Source: Flavobacteriaceae bacterium
Lineage (GTDB): Bacteria; Bacteroidota; Bacteroidia; Flavobacteriales; Flavobacteriaceae
Length of the DNA stretch: 11,380 bases
Direction: 5' to 3'
Assembly: GCA_015493405.1 (NCBI GenBank)
Contig: WGDF01000246.1
Coordinates: 1-11,380, forward strand
Shown: positions 1 through 6,238 of the stretch, one piece after another
Layout of the letters: each line of letters opens with the position of its first letter
How positions within the stretch are numbered: the stretch's first letter is position 1
Notes under the pieces: generated by a model
Told to the model about the DNA's origin: nothing
Databases searched by the model: none
The model's input: the letters and a program-made list of their open reading frames with translations, nothing else
Made by a program: the position numbers and the translations under genes

Positions 1-170
1 GAATGGTATTTGTGTGCAGCGCGTTGTTGCAGTAACAATTCCCCTTTGTCATTGAAAATAAAAACCGAAAAGGCACGATGCAGTAAAGCCTTTTCATGAG
101 CCGTCATTTTGGGCGCATAGCCGACCACTTCATCCTTTTCATTGACCAATATGACTTGTTCTTCTTTCAT
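1..170 (-). CDS. idi: Isopentenyl-diphosphate delta-isomerase type 1, N-terminal part (gene runs off the left edge)
   Basis: The minus strand from the ATG at 170 reads an open frame to the window edge, beginning [20 protein letters not shown] and continuing through [16 protein letters not shown], then [18 protein letters not shown]. This matches the N-terminus of type 1 isopentenyl-diphosphate isomerases, Nudix-fold enzymes that interconvert IPP and DMAPP for isoprenoid synthesis in the cytosol. His25 and His31 lie where the family has its metal-binding histidines, and LLLQQRA..K is the usual strand and turn before the active-site region. The Nudix box and the catalytic Cys and Glu lie outside the window, so activity cannot be judged. 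The start is supported by a TATCTTTG promoter element only 16 nt upstream. The gene is divergent from the DUF4395 gene. The family call is firm because the conserved N-terminal block is intact. Confidence 0.88.
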   Translation of the reverse strand, partial: MKEEQVILVNEKDEVVGYAPKMTAHEKALLHRAFSVFIFNDKGELLLQQRAAHKYH

Positions 171-186
171 AGATTTATTCTTGGCG

Positions 187-194
187 CAAAGATA
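187..194 (-). promoter_or_regulatory. Bacteroidota-type -7 element for idi
   Basis: On the minus strand the bases read TATCTTTG followed by CG, an exact match to the TAnnTTTG -7 consensus of the Bacteroidota primary sigma factor. Transcription would begin about 10 nt before the idi ATG at 170, giving a very short leader. No clear TTTG -33 element is visible at the usual distance, so this rests on the -7 match and its position. Confidence 0.5.
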
Positions 195-225
195 AAAATT
201 TATTATGGGTTTTAGAAAAATTGTT

Positions 226-233
226 TACCTTTG
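226..233 (+). promoter_or_regulatory. Bacteroidota-type -7 element for the DUF4395 gene
   Basis: TACCTTTG matches the TAnnTTTG consensus exactly. Transcription would start near 240, about 63 nt before the ATG at 303. The element is back to back with the idi -7 element, with 31 bp between them, so the two -33 regions would occupy the same DNA. A dyad at 230-249 overlaps its downstream half. No good -33 TTTG is visible. Confidence 0.5.
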
Positions 234-249
234 TAACAAATATTACAAA
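230..249 (+). promoter_or_regulatory. Operator-like inverted repeat over the DUF4395 transcription start
   Basis: TTTGTAA (230-236) and TTACAAA (243-249) are perfect inverted copies separated by 6 bp. The dyad begins inside the -7 element and runs across the predicted start of transcription, where a repressor would block RNA polymerase. The size and symmetry suit a dimeric helix-turn-helix regulator. No regulator gene is in the window and I cannot name the family. In such AT-rich DNA a chance dyad remains possible. Confidence 0.4.
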
Positions 250-255
250 TTATTT

Positions 256-306
256 ATGTCAGGTTTTCAGAATCTTGACGACCATTTAAAAAACATTAAT
301 TTATGA
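256..306 (+). CDS. Possible 16-residue leader ORF ending on the DUF4395 start codon
   Basis: An ATG at 256 opens a 16-codon frame, MSGFQNLDDHLKNINL, whose TGA stop shares ATGA with the ATG at 303. It lies inside the predicted leader, about 16 nt after the likely transcription start. Such an overlap can couple translation of two frames. There is no run of one amino acid that would suggest an attenuator. It may be no more than a chance ORF, and nothing in the peptide points to a function. Confidence 0.25.
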   Translation: MSGFQNLDDHLKNINL

Positions 307-788
307 AAGATCATTTTGATTTGAAAAATTTTAACACCAAGAACCATAAAGTATCGGCTTGTCCTGTTTCTTATGATCAAGTAAATAAGAATTTAATCAA
401 GGCTTATAGCAGCATAATTCTCATTGTTTTAGCTTATACTTTTTTTACGGGCAATCATTGGGCCATGTATTTGGTAACGCTTGATTTTTTAATTCGGGTT
501 TTTATCGGCATTAAATATAGTCCACTTTGCAATTTTTTGACGGCATTTATGAAAATTACACCTTTAAAACCTATTCTCGTTAATGCCGGCACAAAAAAAA
601 TAGCAGCTCAAGTGGGTTTGTTTTTTGCTCTGGGTATTTGTAGTTTTTATTTTTTAGGCTGGTCAACCGCGGCTCAAATTTTTATGTTGATGTTTGCTTC
701 AGCCATTTCTCTGGACTTATTTTTTGATTATTGTTTGGCATGTAAGTTGCAAAGTTTGTATTTAACTTACTTCAAACCCAAAAAATAA
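303..788 (+). CDS. DUF4395 family small integral membrane protein
   Basis: This 161-residue protein has about four hydrophobic segments (near 35-50, 53-70, 100-118 and 122-142) and little else. Three features identify DUF4395: a cysteine in the N-terminal block CPVSYDQVN (Cys20), a DFLIRVF..IKYSPL block near 61-75, and a C-terminal FDYCLACKLQ block (Cys144, Cys147). The CxxC pair at the end of the last membrane segment is the family hallmark and could be redox-active or bind metal, but no biochemical role is established. The family often occurs near thioredoxin-like or sulfur-transfer genes; none is seen here. The gene stands alone, with its own promoter at 226 and a strong terminator at 811. 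The start at 303 is the first ATG giving the full conserved N-terminus; the ATG at 256 is in another frame. Confidence 0.8.
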   Translation: MKDHFDLKNFNTKNHKVSACPVSYDQVNKNLIKAYSSIILIVLAYTFFTGNHWAMYLVTLDFLIRVFIGIKYSPLCNFLTAFMKITPLKPILVNAGTKKIAAQVGLFFALGICSFYFLGWSTAAQIFMLMFASAISLDLFFDYCLACKLQSLYLTYFKPKK

Positions 789-810
789 TTTTTTTCATAA
801 TAGTTAGATG

Positions 811-853
811 GCGCGGCGGTTGAAAATTCTTTTCAACCGCCGCGCTGTTTTTC
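811..853 (+). terminator. Intrinsic terminator of the DUF4395 gene
   Basis: A perfect 16-bp stem (811-826 with 830-845) has a 3-nt loop and is followed by TGTTTTTC. The outer arm, GCGCGGCGGTTG, is strikingly GC-rich in AT-rich surroundings. It starts 22 nt after the DUF4395 stop. The T-run follows only in the plus direction, so it terminates the DUF4395 transcript rather than the tRNA arriving from the other side. Confidence 0.85.
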
Positions 854-885
854 AGAGAAATTGTAGAGACATCCAACTTTTTAAG

Positions 886-957
886 TACCCCCGCCAAGAA
901 TCGAACTTGGATCTACGGTTTAGGAAACCGCTATTCTATCCATTGAACTACGAGGGC
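886..957 (-). tRNA. tRNA-Arg (anticodon CCU)
   Basis: Read on the minus strand from 957, a complete 72-nt cloverleaf folds. The acceptor stem is GCCCTCG with CGGGGGT, with G:U pairs at 1-72 and 5-68. The D arm is GTTC/GAAT with an 8-nt loop. The anticodon arm GCGGT/ACCGT has loop TTCCTAA. A 4-nt variable region follows, then the T arm CCAAG-TTCGATT-CTTGG. Anticodon CCU reads AGG arginine codons. The discriminator base is A and the next bases are CTT, so the 3' CCA is not encoded and must be added by nucleotidyltransferase. The mature 5' end lies 18 nt after the clpC stop, with no obvious promoter in between. Confidence 0.95.
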
Positions 958-995
958 AAAAATGAAAATGAAAGCTTAAACGCTTTCATTTTCAT
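958..995 (-). terminator. Hairpin spanning the clpC stop codon, directly before the tRNA
   Basis: A perfect 14-bp inverted repeat (982-995 with 962-975) has a 6-nt loop that holds the clpC TAA stop. On the minus strand it is followed by four T residues and then the first base of the tRNA. It can act as the clpC terminator, although the T-run is short. It could instead be a processing or stability hairpin if clpC and the tRNA share a transcript. One arm encodes the last residues of ClpC. Confidence 0.6.
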
Positions 996-3564
996 CTTGT
1001 TCTTTATCTTTCTTTTTTTGGGGATGTTTGATTTTGAAAAATAATTTATCCTTTTTTTGATCGAAATCCATTAATACGGTATCGCCTTCATTGACATGAT
1101 CTTCCAAAATTTCTTCGGCCAAAGCATCTTCTACATATTTTTGAATGGCTCGGTTGAGCGGACGGGCACCATATTGTTTATCATAGCCTTTTTCGGCAAT
1201 AAAATCTTTGGCTTTTTCGGTCATTTTGAAATCATAGCCCAGTTCTTTGATGCGTTTGTAAACTTTTTCCAATTCGATATCTATAATTTTATGAATATCT
1301 TTTTTATCTAAGGAATTGAAAATAATGATATCGTCAATACGATTTAAGAATTCAGGGGCAAATGTTTTTTTCAAGGCTTTTTCAATGACGCCTTTGGCGT
1401 GTTCTTCAGCTTGAGACATTTTAGCATTTGTGCCGAATCCGACGCCTTGCCCGAAATCTTTGAGCTGACGGGCTCCGATATTAGAAGTCAAGATGATAAC
1501 CGTATTTCTAAAATCGATGCGACGGCCCAAACTGTCGGTTATAAAACCCTCATCTAAGATTTGCAAGAGCATATTAAAAATATCGGGGTGCGCTTTTTCT
1601 ATTTCATCAAATAAAATAACGGAATAGGGTTTGCGCCGCACTTTTTCAGTCAATTGGCCGCCTTCTTCATAACCGACATAGCCGGGAGGCGCGCCGATAA
1701 GACGCGAAAGGGCAAATTTTTCCATATATTCGCTCATGTCAATGCGGATCAGGGCATCGGTATTGTCAAATAACTCTTTGGCTAAAACTTTGGCCAATTG
1801 GGTTTTTCCTACGCCGGTTTGTCCTAAAAAGATGAAAGAACCAATCGGTTTATTGGGATCTTTCAAGCCCAAGCGGTTGCGCTGAATAGCTTTAACCACT
1901 TTTTCTACGGCTTCATCTTGGCCGATTACTTTTGTTTTGAGGATGGCGCTCAAGTTTTTGAGTTTTGAAGTTTCAGCTTGTGCAATACGATTAACCGGAA
2001 TGCCGGTCATCATAGAAACGACATCTGCAACTTCTTCTTCGCCTACCGTGTGACGTAATTCTTTTATCTCGTCTTGCCATTTTTCTTGGGCTTTAACCAG
2101 TTCAGCTTCCACATGTTTTTCATCATCACGGTATTTGGCTGCTAATTCAAATTGTTGGGCTTTTACGGCTTCTTGTTTTCTGGTTTTGACCTCTTCAAGT
2201 TTTTTTTCCAAGGATAAAATATATTCCGGCACGACAATATTGGTGATATGCACCCGAGATCCGGCTTCGTCCATAGCATCAATGGCTTTGTCGGGCAAAT
2301 TACGATCCGTCATATAACGGTTGGTCAAAGTAACAGCTGCTTCAATAGCTTCATCCGTAAAGTTTACATTGTGATGATTTTCATATTTATCTTTAATGTT
2401 ATGTAAGATTTGAATGGTTTCATCTACACTGGTAGGTTCAACCAAAATCATTTGAAAACGGCGTGCCAAAGCGCCATCTTTTTCGATGTATTGACGGTAT
2501 TCATCCAGTGTTGTAGCACCTATGGTTTGTATTTCGCCACGGGCTAAAGCAGGTTTGAACATATTGGAGGCATCGAGTGAACCTTGTGCGCCACCGGCAC
2601 CGACAATTGTATGAATTTCATCAATAAATAAGATGACATCTTTGTTTTTTTCCAATTCGTTCATCAAGGCTTTCATCCGTTCTTCAAATTGGCCACGGTA
2701 TTTGGTACCGGCGACTAAGCTGGCCAAGTCTAAGGCAACCACGCGCTTGTTAAACAAGACACGAGAAACTTTTTTTTGAACGATGCGTAAAGCCAAGCCT
2801 TCGACAATGGCGGACTTGCCTACACCGGGTTCCCCGATTAAAATAGGGTTATTCTTTTTGCGACGACTCAATATTTGAGAAACACGTTCGATCTCTTTTT
2901 GACGTCCGACAACCGGATCCAACTTACCTTCAGTTGCCAAACGGGTTAAGTCGCGGCCGAAATTGTCTAAAACCGGTGTTTTCGATTTTTTTTGTCTCTT
3001 TTTGGGAATGCCTAAAGGCTTGTCATCACCAAAACTTTCACCTCCACCAAAGGGATTGTCAGCCTCGTTAGAAGGTAAATCCGATTGAATATCGTCGGCT
3101 AAGTTTTGATTGTCATCAACAAATAATTCCTGATAAACTTCTTTCAAGTCTTCATATTCAACATTGAAGCGGTTAAATAATCTGGTAACAGGATCATCCT
3201 CGTTGTATAAAATACTGATGAGTAGATGTGAAGGCTTAATCTCTTGATCATTAAATGTTTTTGAGAGGAGATAAGATCGTTTTAAAGCATTGGAGGCCTG
3301 ATGGGTTAAGGTAATAACCGATTTATCTTGAATGGTTAAATTGGTTTCTGACTTAACCGGAATCAATTGCCTGATTTTCATGATCAAGCGTTCCATAGGC
3401 AAGTCAAATTCCTCTTGCAAAATTATATTTATTTGGTCTTCCTTGGAGTTGAGAAGGGCATAAACCATATGCTCTGTTCCTACAAATTTGTTCCCGTTTT
3501 TGTAGGCCAAATCACGACTCTTTAGAATGATTTTTTTTAAGGTATTTGAATATTTTTCTTCCAT
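976..3564 (-). CDS. clpC: ClpC, AAA+ unfoldase subunit of the ClpCP protease
   Basis: ClpC unfolds substrates using ATP and feeds them into the ClpP peptidase in the cytosol. The 862 residues show the full family layout: a double Clp N-terminal domain (about 1-145), an acidic, glycine-rich linker (about 150-200), AAA1 with Walker A GEPGVGKS (244-251) and Walker B ILFIDE (311-316), a UVR-type coiled-coil middle domain (about 450-490), and AAA2 with Walker A GQTGVGKT (581-588) and Walker B ILFDE (650-654). Substrate-gripping pore loops are KYRG (288-291) and GYVG (628-631). VGF at 708-710 is the ClpP-docking loop, which separates ClpC from ClpB. The charged C-terminal tail is lysine- and glutamate-rich. 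The start at 3564 gives the standard N-terminus ([13 protein letters not shown]). No clpP, mcsA, mcsB or ctsR lies next to it. A likely promoter element lies at 3679-3686. Confidence 0.96.
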   Translation of the reverse strand: MEEKYSNTLKKIILKSRDLAYKNGNKFVGTEHMVYALLNSKEDQINIILQEEFDLPMERLIMKIRQLIPVKSETNLTIQDKSVITLTHQASNALKRSYLLSKTFNDQEIKPSHLLISILYNEDDPVTRLFNRFNVEYEDLKEVYQELFVDDNQNLADDIQSDLPSNEADNPFGGGESFGDDKPLGIPKKRQKKSKTPVLDNFGRDLTRLATEGKLDPVVGRQKEIERVSQILSRRKKNNPILIGEPGVGKSAIVEGLALRIVQKKVSRVLFNKRVVALDLASLVAGTKYRGQFEERMKALMNELEKNKDVILFIDEIHTIVGAGGAQGSLDASNMFKPALARGEIQTIGATTLDEYRQYIEKDGALARRFQMILVEPTSVDETIQILHNIKDKYENHHNVNFTDEAIEAAVTLTNRYMTDRNLPDKAIDAMDEAGSRVHITNIVVPEYILSLEKKLEEVKTRKQEAVKAQQFELAAKYRDDEKHVEAELVKAQEKWQDEIKELRHTVGEEEVADVVSMMTGIPVNRIAQAETSKLKNLSAILKTKVIGQDEAVEKVVKAIQRNRLGLKDPNKPIGSFIFLGQTGVGKTQLAKVLAKELFDNTDALIRIDMSEYMEKFALSRLIGAPPGYVGYEEGGQLTEKVRRKPYSVILFDEIEKAHPDIFNMLLQILDEGFITDSLGRRIDFRNTVIILTSNIGARQLKDFGQGVGFGTNAKMSQAEEHAKGVIEKALKKTFAPEFLNRIDDIIIFNSLDKKDIHKIIDIELEKVYKRIKELGYDFKMTEKAKDFIAEKGYDKQYGARPLNRAIQKYVEDALAEEILEDHVNEGDTVLMDFDQKKDKLFFKIKHPQKKKDKEQDENESV

Positions 3565-3678
3565 AAGAATTTGAAATAAATTATCGTTGTAAAAATAGTA
3601 ATATTTTTGAATAATTGCTGTTAATAAAAATGTAATTTTTTTTAATAAGAATTAATCATTTTCAAGTCATGTCATTTG

Positions 3679-3686
3679 CAAAAATA
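3679..3686 (-). promoter_or_regulatory. Candidate -7 element for clpC
   Basis: On the minus strand the bases read TATTTTTG followed by CA, matching TAnnTTTG. This would place transcription start near 3672 and give clpC a leader of about 108 nt. No -33 TTTG is seen at the normal spacing. A poorer candidate, TATTTTTA at 3589-3596, would give a leader of under 20 nt. Confidence 0.4.
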
Positions 3687-3895
3687 ATGCCGATAAAGTT
3701 AAGTTAAGTTTTACAATATGGCGCTATGGTAGATATCATATATCGAGTTTTGAATAATGAAATTGTTTCAGTGCCTTAGTCCATAGGCTTTTTAGATTTT
3801 TTGTCAAAAAACAAAATCTATTTTAAACGAATGTTTTAGGTAGCCGAGCTTGTAAAATCTTGTTAAATTATAAGTCACGGTTTTTAGATACCAAT

Positions 3896-3903
3896 TAATT
3901 TTG
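3896..3903 (+). promoter_or_regulatory. Candidate -7 element for the parA cluster
   Basis: TAATTTTG matches TAnnTTTG and lies 31 nt before the parA ATG, so the leader would be roughly 25 nt. A -33 element is not evident at the usual spacing. It is the best match close upstream of parA and could drive the whole parA-parB-DUF5683-lepB-wbqC run. Confidence 0.45.
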
Positions 3904-3934
3904 TATTTTTACGTTTCAAAATTAAAGCACAAAA

Positions 3935-4723
3935 ATGGGAAAAATTATAGCGATAGCTAATCAGAAAGGTGGCGTCGGGAAGACTACAACAGCTGTCAAT
4001 TTGGCAGCCGCTTTGGGGGTTTTGGAAAAAAGCGTTTTGTTAATTGATGCGGACCCGCAAGCCAATGCTTCCTCAGGTTTAGGTATTGATATTGAAGAGG
4101 CACCTGCCGGTACTTATGAACTTTTGGAACATGAGGCTGCTGCTCAAGACACCATTATCAAAACCGGTAGTCCCAATTTGGATTTGATCCCATCACATAT
4201 TGATTTGGTCGCCGTTGAAGTAGAATTGGTTAATAAACCCAAACGAGAATTTATGCTCAAAGAAGCGATTGAAACGATTAAGGATGATTATGATTATATT
4301 TTGATAGATTGTGCGCCTTCTTTGGGGCTGATTACTTTGAATGCTTTGACAGCTGCCGATTCGGTAATTGTCCCGATTCAATGTGAATATTTTGCTTTGG
4401 AAGGTTTGGGCAAATTGCTCAATACGATTAAAAATGTGCAACAAATTCACAATCCGGATTTGAATATAGAAGGTTTATTGTTGACGATGTATGATGCCCG
4501 TTTGAAATTGTCCAATCAAGTTGTAGATGAGGTTAAAAAACATTTTGGAAATATGGTTTTTGATACGGTCATTCAACGCAACGTTCGCTTGAGTGAAGCG
4601 CCCAGTTTTGGTGAAAGTATTTTGGAATACGATGCCACCAGCAGAGGAGCAGTCAATTATTTGAATTTGGCGGACGAATTAATTACTAAAAATACGCCAA
4701 AAAATAACGAAGAAGAAGTATAA
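3935..4723 (+). CDS. parA: ParA (Soj) chromosome-partitioning ATPase
   Basis: ParA is a deviant-Walker ATPase that binds DNA non-specifically as an ATP-bound dimer and, with ParB at parS sites, moves or positions the replication origin. The 262-residue protein starts MGKIIAIANQKGGVGKTTTA: KGGVGKTT (11-18) is the deviant Walker A, whose Lys11 is the signature lysine and Lys16 the P-loop lysine. Switch I is LIDADPQANAS and Walker B is YILIDCAPSLG. Late in the protein VIQRNVRLSEAPSFG is the conserved C-terminal block. The length and lack of an N-terminal helix-turn-helix mark a chromosomal Soj type rather than a plasmid ParA of the P1 class. parB follows after 3 nt, so the two are co-transcribed and probably translationally linked. 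Confidence 0.96.
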   Translation: MGKIIAIANQKGGVGKTTTAVNLAAALGVLEKSVLLIDADPQANASSGLGIDIEEAPAGTYELLEHEAAAQDTIIKTGSPNLDLIPSHIDLVAVEVELVNKPKREFMLKEAIETIKDDYDYILIDCAPSLGLITLNALTAADSVIVPIQCEYFALEGLGKLLNTIKNVQQIHNPDLNIEGLLLTMYDARLKLSNQVVDEVKKHFGNMVFDTVIQRNVRLSEAPSFGESILEYDATSRGAVNYLNLADELITKNTPKNNEEEV

Positions 4724-4726
4724 ATT

Positions 4727-5611
4727 ATGGCAAAATCGATTAAAAAACAACGTTTAGGAAGAGGTTTATCTGCAATTTTAAACAATGACGAAATTAAATC
4801 GGCTGAAGATCAAGGGGCAGAATCGGTGATTGGAAATATCATCGAGATTCCTTTGGAAGATATCATTGCCAACCCACATCAGCCCAGAACACAGTTTGAT
4901 CGCGAAGCGATTGAAGAATTGGCAGCATCGATTAAACAATTGGGCGTCATTCAGCCGATTACGGTTAGAAAAAATAAAAACGGCTTTGATTTAATTTCAG
5001 GAGAACGCCGTTTGCGTGCTTCTAAATTGGCCGGATTGAAAAGTATTCCCGCTTTTATCCGCTTAGCCGATGATCGTGAAATGCTTGAGATGGCTTTAGT
5101 TGAAAATATTCAGCGGGAAGATCTGGATCCTATAGAAATAGCTTTGTCTTTTCAGGCTATGATTGATCAACTTAACTTGACGCAGGATGATATGAGTAAA
5201 CGCGTGGGAAAAAAGCGTTCGACCATAACCAATTATTTGCGCTTGCTCAAACTCGATCCCATTATTCAAAGTGGTATTAGAGATGGCTTTATCAGTATGG
5301 GACATGGTCGTGCATTGATCAGTATTGAATCTCATACGGTTCAATTGGAATTTTACGAAAAGATTGTCAAAGATAATTTATCCGTTCGTCAAACCGAAGC
5401 CTTGGTGAAAAAATTTAGAGAAGGAAAGATTTTATCTTTAAAGCCCACAAAAAAAGCCCTTCCGGAAAATATTAAATCAATGGAAAAGGAATTGTCTGAT
5501 TTATGGGGAAAAAAAATAAAAATTTCGATGAATGATAAAGGACTTGGTAAAATTGCTATTCCTTTTACTTCGGAAGCCGAACTGGAAGAGCTCAAAAAAC
5601 GATTGTTATAA
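4727..5611 (+). CDS. parB: ParB (Spo0J) chromosome-partitioning CTPase and parS-binding protein
   Basis: ParB binds parS sites near the origin, spreads along DNA as a CTP-dependent clamp and stimulates ParA. In the 294 residues, the N-terminal motif LGRGLSAIL (10-18) is the ParA-activating peptide. The CTP-binding domain runs from about 38 to 135, with GERR (92-95) and ENIQRED (126-132) as nucleotide-binding motifs. The helix-turn-helix for parS is about 151-172 (LTQDDMSKRVGKKRSTITNY). After a variable linker (about 232-250), the C-terminal dimerisation domain ends in LEELKKRLL. The length is normal. The stop TAA at 5609 lies inside a TTATAAAA stretch in which the DUF5683 frame probably begins. 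No parS-like site was recognised nearby. Confidence 0.96.
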   Translation: MAKSIKKQRLGRGLSAILNNDEIKSAEDQGAESVIGNIIEIPLEDIIANPHQPRTQFDREAIEELAASIKQLGVIQPITVRKNKNGFDLISGERRLRASKLAGLKSIPAFIRLADDREMLEMALVENIQREDLDPIEIALSFQAMIDQLNLTQDDMSKRVGKKRSTITNYLRLLKLDPIIQSGIRDGFISMGHGRALISIESHTVQLEFYEKIVKDNLSVRQTEALVKKFREGKILSLKPTKKALPENIKSMEKELSDLWGKKIKISMNDKGLGKIAIPFTSEAELEELKKRLL

Positions 5612-6177
5612 AAATTAATTATTTCATATTATTTATCATTCTTTTTTTAGGCAGTAATAGCCTAAGCGCCCAGCAAGATAAACCGGTTTTGCAAGTGCAA
5701 GACAGCCTGTCTCATAAAGTCAAATCGGGATTATCCTCAAGCCTAATTTTGGCACCGGCCAAAGCCGCTTTTTATTCGGCTGTTTTACCCGGTTTAGGGC
5801 AGGCTTACAACAAACAATATTGGAAGATTCCTTTGGTTTACGGTGCAATAGGAGCCGGTGTATATTATTATATGTCTAATAATAAATCATACCAAGATTT
5901 CAGACAGGCTTATTTTGATCGCAAAAACGGCTTAACAGATCAATTTCCTCAATATACAGAAGATGTTTTGATAACTGCCCAAAAATATTATCGAAAACAG
6001 CGGGATACAGCTTTGTTACTCACTATTTTGGCTTATGTGTTAAATATAGTTGATGCCAATGTCAGTGCGCACCTCAAGCAATGGAATGTCAATGATGATT
6101 TGAGTTTTCAGCCGGTACAATTTTCGGTGGGTAAACGACCATTTATGGGAATCCGGATGAATTTTAAATTGAATTAA
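5608..6177 (+). CDS. DUF5683 family exported protein, probably starting at a non-standard ATA codon
   Basis: The segment APAKAAFYSAVLPGLGQAYN, followed by KQYWKIPLVYGAIGAGVYY, is the DUF5683 signature of Bacteroidota. Members have a signal peptide and a few membrane-associated segments but no known role, and commonly sit next to parB and lepB. The first ordinary start-type codon in the frame is a TTG at 5689 (162 aa), but upstream the same frame reads KINYFILFIILFLGSNSLSA then QQDKPV, a textbook signal peptide with cleavage after SLSA. No ATG, GTG or TTG precedes it before the in-frame stop at 5548. An ATA at 5608 would give (M)KINYF..., 189 aa, overlapping the parB stop as ATAA. ATT at 5602 is the alternative. 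The family call is firm; the start is inferred. Confidence 0.8.
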   Translation: MKINYFILFIILFLGSNSLSAQQDKPVLQVQDSLSHKVKSGLSSSLILAPAKAAFYSAVLPGLGQAYNKQYWKIPLVYGAIGAGVYYYMSNNKSYQDFRQAYFDRKNGLTDQFPQYTEDVLITAQKYYRKQRDTALLLTILAYVLNIVDANVSAHLKQWNVNDDLSFQPVQFSVGKRPFMGIRMNFKLN

Positions 6178-6238
6178 GACGAATTGATTATTTTATAATA
6201 TTCGTTTCAAATAAAATAATTATTAAAAAAATATAAGT

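Larger units (their letters stand above)
3565..3934. other. 370-bp non-coding region between divergent clpC and parA
   Basis: No convincing gene is present; the longest frames are about a dozen codons. The region holds candidate -7 elements for clpC (3679-3686, minus) and parA (3896-3903, plus), a tandem AGTTA-like pentamer run (about 3696-3711), a small dyad GATAT-cat-ATATC (3732-3744) and a weak hairpin TAGATTTT/AAAATCTA (3793-3800 with 3813-3820). I found no parS-like palindrome near TGTTTCACGTGAAACA. An untranslated RNA cannot be excluded. Confidence 0.5.

Noticed and set aside
886..957. tRNA-Arg as an integration site of a mobile element
   Set aside because: No integrase, no repeat of the tRNA 3' end and no phage-like gene is present; both flanks are ordinary genes.
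808..1044. Plus-strand open frame of 78 codons
   Set aside because: It runs through a terminator hairpin, the complement of the tRNA-Arg and the 3' end of clpC; the peptide resembles no protein.
3669..3707. 12-codon ATG frame in the clpC-parA gap
   Set aside because: Very short, with no conserved feature, and it overlaps the better-supported clpC promoter element.
3911..3926. CGTTTCAAA-type sequence upstream of parA, resembling one near 6201 upstream of lepB, considered as a parS half-site or shared regulatory motif
   Set aside because: Neither copy has the palindromic second half of parS, and the match is short and AT-rich.
4193..4450. Minus-strand frame inside parA, and similar antisense frames in clpC, parB, lepB and the epimerase
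   Set aside because: These are shadows of well-identified genes on the other strand and have no family-like content.
5689..6177. TTG at 5689 as the start of the DUF5683 gene
   Set aside because: It would cut off a clear signal peptide encoded in the same frame directly upstream.
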